From positions 1 to 25,391 of the forward strand of contig PWHN01000114.1 of NCBI GenBank assembly GCA_003554945.1: a stretch of DNA of 25,391 nt, in the 5' to 3' direction. Shown in pieces: positions 22,419 to 25,391 of this stretch. The notes under the pieces are model-generated. The model worked only from the letters and a program-made list of their open reading frames with translations, made no database searches and was not told where the DNA came from. Source of the DNA: a bacterium. Its GTDB lineage: Bacteria > T1Sed10-126. Within the stretch, counting starts at the first letter, position 1; each line of letters begins with the position of its first letter. A program made the translations under genes and the position numbers.

Positions 22419-23666
22419 TCAAACATTTTCTATTAGCGGTATTAAATAGCGTTCAAAAATAGCGGGCCAGGTGAAATTTTTCCGCACCCGCCGCTGGAGA
22501 AGAGTCGCCGCCTGCGATTCTATCTCTTCACGTATCTCATAAGCAATAATCGAAGGGTGTTCATCGGGGTCAAAATAAAGCGGCGCCTCACCGCCAACTT
22601 CGGGCAGAGGTGCTATGTTAGAACAACAGATCAACGTCCGGCTAAGACCAGCTTCAAGCAGAGGCAGTCCAAACCCTTCCTGACGACTAGTAAAGAGAAG
22701 CAAATCGCTCAGCCGGTAAAATTGACGCATCCTGTTATAACTAACACGCAACGGTTCACCGGTCTCCGGATTCTCCAACTCGTAGCAGAATATAACTTCT
22801 TCCTCTAAGTCCAGGTCCACCCGCAACTGCTTTAATTCTTCAAAATAGTCCAGCGAATCGGGATTATGAGGGTCGGGAGGGCCAGTAATGATAAAATGCA
22901 TCGAATACCCCAGTTTTTTTAAATGATAGAGAATTTCAAGCGCCAGCTCAAAATTTTTGCGCCTGACAATTCGAGCCGGGTAGATGCCTAAAATATCATC
23001 ATAGTACATCTTGTTTTTACGGTATATTTCCTGAATTACGGAGTCAAGCTCATGAAACTCATCAAATTCAATTCCATCGTGAACAACCTCAACCCTGGTT
23101 TTCCTTTCAAAAACCTTTCGAAGCTGATCCGCTCGCAGACCCGAAATCGCCACGTAGCGATCGACCGGCGCCGCCTCCGCCAGCAGATTCCAGGGGTATT
23201 CGTCGGGCGTATCGTATTTATCGTCGAGCCAGGCGATGTCGTGTGTCCAGGCCAGGGTCTTCGCATCAATTTCTTCAAATAATTCAAATAGAGCAGCAGT
23301 CAGAGGAAGATTGAAGGGCATTGTAAAAATGTTGTGGGGAATAACGAGATCAGCGTCTTCAAAATAAGGACTCAGTTTTTCCTTACACTTGCACTTCTCT
23401 TTTTCAAAAGGAGACAGGTTCCCTTCCTCAAGCGACTGAACAACCTCTTCCTTGCCCTCATAATTTGAACCTATTTCCGGTATTTTATGAACCGGGATGC
23501 CGTCCTCAAACTGCTCGCCATCGCCCACTAATAACTCCACGTCAGCACCATATTTCTTGAACCAGCGCGCATGCGCCTCAATTATAAATTCAGTTCCTCC
23601 AATAACCGGCGGACAACTGTAGTGTAGAAGTTTTATCTTAAGTCCTTCCAGTGGATTCGAAAACAT
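22419..23666 (-). CDS. GT4-like glycosyltransferase
   Basis: A 415-residue GT-B fold glycosyltransferase. The N-terminal lobe opens with KIKLLHYSCPPVIGGTEFII, including the GG near residues 23-24 used for acceptor or phosphate contacts. The C-terminal lobe has YPARIVRRKNFELAL (229-243) and the nucleotide-sugar motif E-x7-E in QEGFGLPLLEAG (Glu330 and Glu338), both typical of family GT4. No signal or membrane segment is seen, so it acts in the cytoplasm or at the membrane surface. The ATG is supported by GGAGAGG 5 nt upstream. It lies 39 bp after the histidine-phosphatase gene in the gpgS block. It may extend glucosylglycerate to a longer sugar, or it may serve surface-glycan synthesis. The substrate cannot be told from sequence. 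Confidence 0.85.
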   Translation of the reverse strand: MFSNPLEGLKIKLLHYSCPPVIGGTEFIIEAHARWFKKYGADVELLVGDGEQFEDGIPVHKIPEIGSNYEGKEEVVQSLEEGNLSPFEKEKCKCKEKLSPYFEDADLVIPHNIFTMPFNLPLTAALFELFEEIDAKTLAWTHDIAWLDDKYDTPDEYPWNLLAEAAPVDRYVAISGLRADQLRKVFERKTRVEVVHDGIEFDEFHELDSVIQEIYRKNKMYYDDILGIYPARIVRRKNFELALEILYHLKKLGYSMHFIITGPPDPHNPDSLDYFEELKQLRVDLDLEEEVIFCYELENPETGEPLRVSYNRMRQFYRLSDLLLFTSRQEGFGLPLLEAGLSRTLICCSNIAPLPEVGGEAPLYFDPDEHPSIIAYEIREEIESQAATLLQRRVRKNFTWPAIFERYLIPLIENV

Positions 23667-23705
23667 ATATACCTCTCCTTTATCTGTTCTAAAGTGTTTA
23701 TCTGT

Positions 23706-24260
23706 TTAGAGACGTACTTCAAATACAGCGGCATTAGCGGGCAGAGAGTTAAGGACCTCCTCCAGTGGCCACTCGCCGGCCAGAGAGGCAACGACGCTAT
23801 TAACTACCTTGTGAGCGACCAGCACCACGGGGTTAGTGCTATTTTCTTTTAAAAAATCTATCGCCTCAGTAACGCGTGCTTCAACCTCGCGAAGAGTTTC
23901 ACCAGCCGGCGGTGAACATTCCAAAGGATTTTCCTGCCAGCGACGATAAGCGTCCGGATCAATATGTTCAGCCACCTCGTCGTTCGGCAGCCCATTCCAG
24001 TACCCCTGGTCAAACTCCCGCAAGCCGTCCAGCACCCAATTCTGATCGATTCTGATCTTTTGTTCGAGAACTTCAGCGGTCTGGCAGGCCCGGCGAAGCG
24101 GACTGACCGCCAGATCAAAAACTGTTTCAGCGGGAAATTTATCAGCGGCCTGGCGGGACTGATCTTCACCTTCTACCGTTAGGCCAACGTCAACATTACC
24201 CTGTATCAGCCCCCGCTGGTTCCAGTAAGTTGTGCCATGTCGAACAAGAAAAACTTTCAT
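23706..24260 (-). CDS. Histidine phosphatase (PGAM family), likely glucosyl-3-phosphoglycerate phosphatase
   Basis: A 184-residue phosphatase of the phosphoglycerate-mutase superfamily. The catalytic RHG is at 7-9 (His8), the second region SPLRRACQTA at 53-62, the acid residue Glu82 in LREFDQGYWNG, and His150 in LVAHKVVN replaces the usual SHGG. The small size argues against a true glycolytic mutase. It lies 14 nt downstream of gpgS, the enzyme making glucosyl-3-phosphoglycerate. In mycobacteria GpgP, the next enzyme, is also a histidine phosphatase of this family, so a GpgP role giving glucosylglycerate is likely. The ribosome site is weak (AGG, 9 nt), which suggests coupling to gpgS. The alternative is a broad-specificity phosphatase such as a CobC-like enzyme. 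The context favours GpgP. Confidence 0.82.
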   Translation of the reverse strand: MKVFLVRHGTTYWNQRGLIQGNVDVGLTVEGEDQSRQAADKFPAETVFDLAVSPLRRACQTAEVLEQKIRIDQNWVLDGLREFDQGYWNGLPNDEVAEHIDPDAYRRWQENPLECSPPAGETLREVEARVTEAIDFLKENSTNPVVLVAHKVVNSVVASLAGEWPLEEVLNSLPANAAVFEVRL

Positions 24261-24274
24261 TTAAGACAACCTGT

Positions 24275-25243
24275 CTACTTCCATTTTTCTCTGTATTGTT
24301 CAAGCTCTACCATCGGCGGGCGTTCAATTTCACGCAACTCTTCACCACGCAGGTCATACTCTTCTCCAGAAGCAATAATACTTTTGTATATATGATGTAA
24401 CTCTTCTTTCAGCTCCACCTTGCCCAGCGCATCCGCACGGCTGAAAAAAGTTTGCAAAATTCCAAAGGCCATCCGCCCAAGCGACTGCAAGTCCTGGTTT
24501 TCGTGCACCCGCTTGTCCAGGTCGACCTGGGCAATCTTTTCTATTCCAAACTGTTCACTTATGTCGATAAGCAGACCTGTTTCAACCCCATAACCGATAA
24601 AAAACGGGAGTTTTTCGAGCAGACTGCGGCGACCGGCATATTCCCCTGACAACGGCTGCATCATTCCGGCCAGTTGCGGAAAAAACATGTTGAACAGCGG
24701 TCTTACAAGTATTTCCGTTACACGTCCACCGCCTCCTGTTCGGACCTCATCCCCAAACTGAAGTGGGCGTTCGTAGAAAGCTTTGACGTAGCTCAACTCC
24801 TCCCGTTCCAGCAGGGGGCCAACCAGGCCATAGACAAACTTCGGGTCGATATTTTTAATATCAGCGTCCAGGTAAACAATAATATCGCCTTTCAAAAGGT
24901 AGAGACTTTTCCAGAGGTTTTCCCCTTTGCCCTGCTGAACCCCCTCTTCTTTTAAATAGTCGCTGGCCAGAAAAACTGAGGCACCGTATTTTCGGGCTAT
25001 CTCCCTGGTTCGATCCTCCGAACCGCTATCAATTACCGCTATTTCATCAACTAAATTGTGCTGAATCATTAACTCAGTCTGAATTAAAATTATCTCTTTC
25101 GCTATCGTCTCCTCTTCGTTAAGAGTAGGCAGACTGAGGGAAATCGTCAGATCCTTCTCTTTTTTCAAATTAACCAGCCGTTCTATGTCACTGTAACGCG
25201 AATGATGATACGTGTTAGTATCGAGCCAGTCGTCAAGTTCCAA
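24275..25243 (-). CDS. gpgS: Glucosyl-3-phosphoglycerate synthase (GT81)
   Basis: A 322-residue retaining glycosyltransferase that moves glucose from an NDP-glucose to 3-phosphoglycerate. It is the first step to the compatible solute glucosylglycerate, or to methylglucose lipopolysaccharide in mycobacteria. The GT-A features are plain: LPTLNEEETI (39-48), IDSGSEDRT (71-79), GKGENLWKSL (105-114), the metal-binding DAD at 126-128, YVKAFYERPL (152-161), GGGGRVTE (170-177) with QPLSGEYAGRR (196-206), GYGVETGLLID (217-227) and the conserved His247. The length matches the family. Translation starts at TTG 25241-25243, with GGAGGTG 7 nt upstream. A 16-bp hairpin lies 35-70 nt before the start. The gene leads the four-gene sugar block. 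Confidence 0.93.
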   Translation of the reverse strand: MELDDWLDTNTYHHSRYSDIERLVNLKKEKDLTISLSLPTLNEEETIAKEIILIQTELMIQHNLVDEIAVIDSGSEDRTREIARKYGASVFLASDYLKEEGVQQGKGENLWKSLYLLKGDIIVYLDADIKNIDPKFVYGLVGPLLEREELSYVKAFYERPLQFGDEVRTGGGGRVTEILVRPLFNMFFPQLAGMMQPLSGEYAGRRSLLEKLPFFIGYGVETGLLIDISEQFGIEKIAQVDLDKRVHENQDLQSLGRMAFGILQTFFSRADALGKVELKEELHHIYKSIIASGEEYDLRGEELREIERPPMVELEQYREKWK

Positions 25244-25277
25244 TAGCAGGCACCTCCATTAGCCAAATAATTAGCCT

Positions 25278-25314
25278 GAACTATTCACGACAGCTTAACT
25301 GTCGTAAATAGTTC
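25278..25314 (-). promoter_or_regulatory. 16-bp leader hairpin upstream of gpgS
   Basis: Arms GAACTATTCACGACAG (25278-25293) and CTGTCGTAAATAGTTC (25299-25314) enclose a 5-nt loop. The single mismatch becomes a G-U pair in minus-strand RNA, so the transcript stem is continuous over 16 bp. No T tract follows it, so it is not a standard terminator. It ends 34 nt before the gpgS start and may control mRNA stability or translation, or bind a protein as DNA. Confidence 0.6.
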
Positions 25315-25358
25315 ATCCACAGGACAGCCGTTTATCGTCTCCAAAAAAGGATTAAGCA

Positions 25359-25364
25359 ATTATA
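25359..25364 (-). promoter_or_regulatory. Candidate -10 box for gpgS
   Basis: A perfect TATAAT is read on the minus strand about 115 bp upstream of the gpgS start and just upstream of the leader hairpin. No good -35 box is found at 16-18 bp (ATGTAG at 17). It could be an activator-dependent promoter, fitting stress control of a compatible-solute gene. Confidence 0.35.
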
Positions 25365-25391
25365 TTCCAGTCTGGCTATTTCTACATAATG

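Overview
The window is a stretch of bacterial chromosome. Every gene I can support lies on the minus strand, so transcription runs from high to low coordinates. The proteins are rich in Asp and Glu, and there is a glucosylglycerate-type compatible-solute gene (gpgS). Together these hint at a salt- or osmotically stressed organism, perhaps a diderm anaerobe such as a Halanaerobiales-like lineage. The sequence alone does not settle the taxonomy. No rRNA, tRNA or CRISPR array was seen.

Layout in transcription order. (1) 25391-21472: gpgS, a histidine-phosphatase gene (a likely GpgP), a GT4-like glycosyltransferase and a sugar-phosphate nucleotidyltransferase. This is a sugar/compatible-solute block with a strong hairpin in the gpgS leader. 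(2) 21097-14739: a tight operon of S-adenosylhomocysteinase, a soluble GAF/PAS histidine kinase, an NtrC-type sigma54 activator and a hydantoinase/dihydropyrimidinase. The gaps are 57, 9 and 5 nt and the unit ends at a good terminator (14611-14648). (3) 14604-3588: a consensus sigma70-type promoter, then two tandem PilB ATPases, PilT, PilC, a PhnD-like lipoprotein, a six-TM PAS histidine kinase and a second NtrC-type activator. This is a type IV pilus motor block joined to a PilS/PilR-like regulatory pair. (4) 3456-1697: a decayed toxin-antitoxin zone. It holds a higB toxin gene split by a 255-bp IS66-like MITE, an intact higA, and a remnant of an AbiEii-type nucleotidyltransferase toxin behind its partner gene. 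(5) 1325-396: a type IV pilin gene with a strong terminator. About 380 bp upstream sits a perfect -24/-12 sigma54 promoter with a CRP-like palindrome just behind it.

The likely logic is that the sigma54-dependent activator(s) encoded here switch on the distant pilin gene, while the pilus motor genes are driven by a housekeeping-type promoter. Only one of the two PilB proteins keeps the N-terminal c-di-GMP-binding motif.

The intergenic DNA is the most unusual part. Nearly every gap over 100 bp is a mosaic of dispersed palindromes (dRS3-like ATTCCC-N8-GGGAAT and relatives), IS66-like MITE ends that stop a few bases short of a neighbouring stop codon, and drifting arrays with strict periods of 6, 7 or 8 bp. 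Some arrays are followed by reverse-complement arrays, and octamer arrays in opposite orientation flank the pilin gene.
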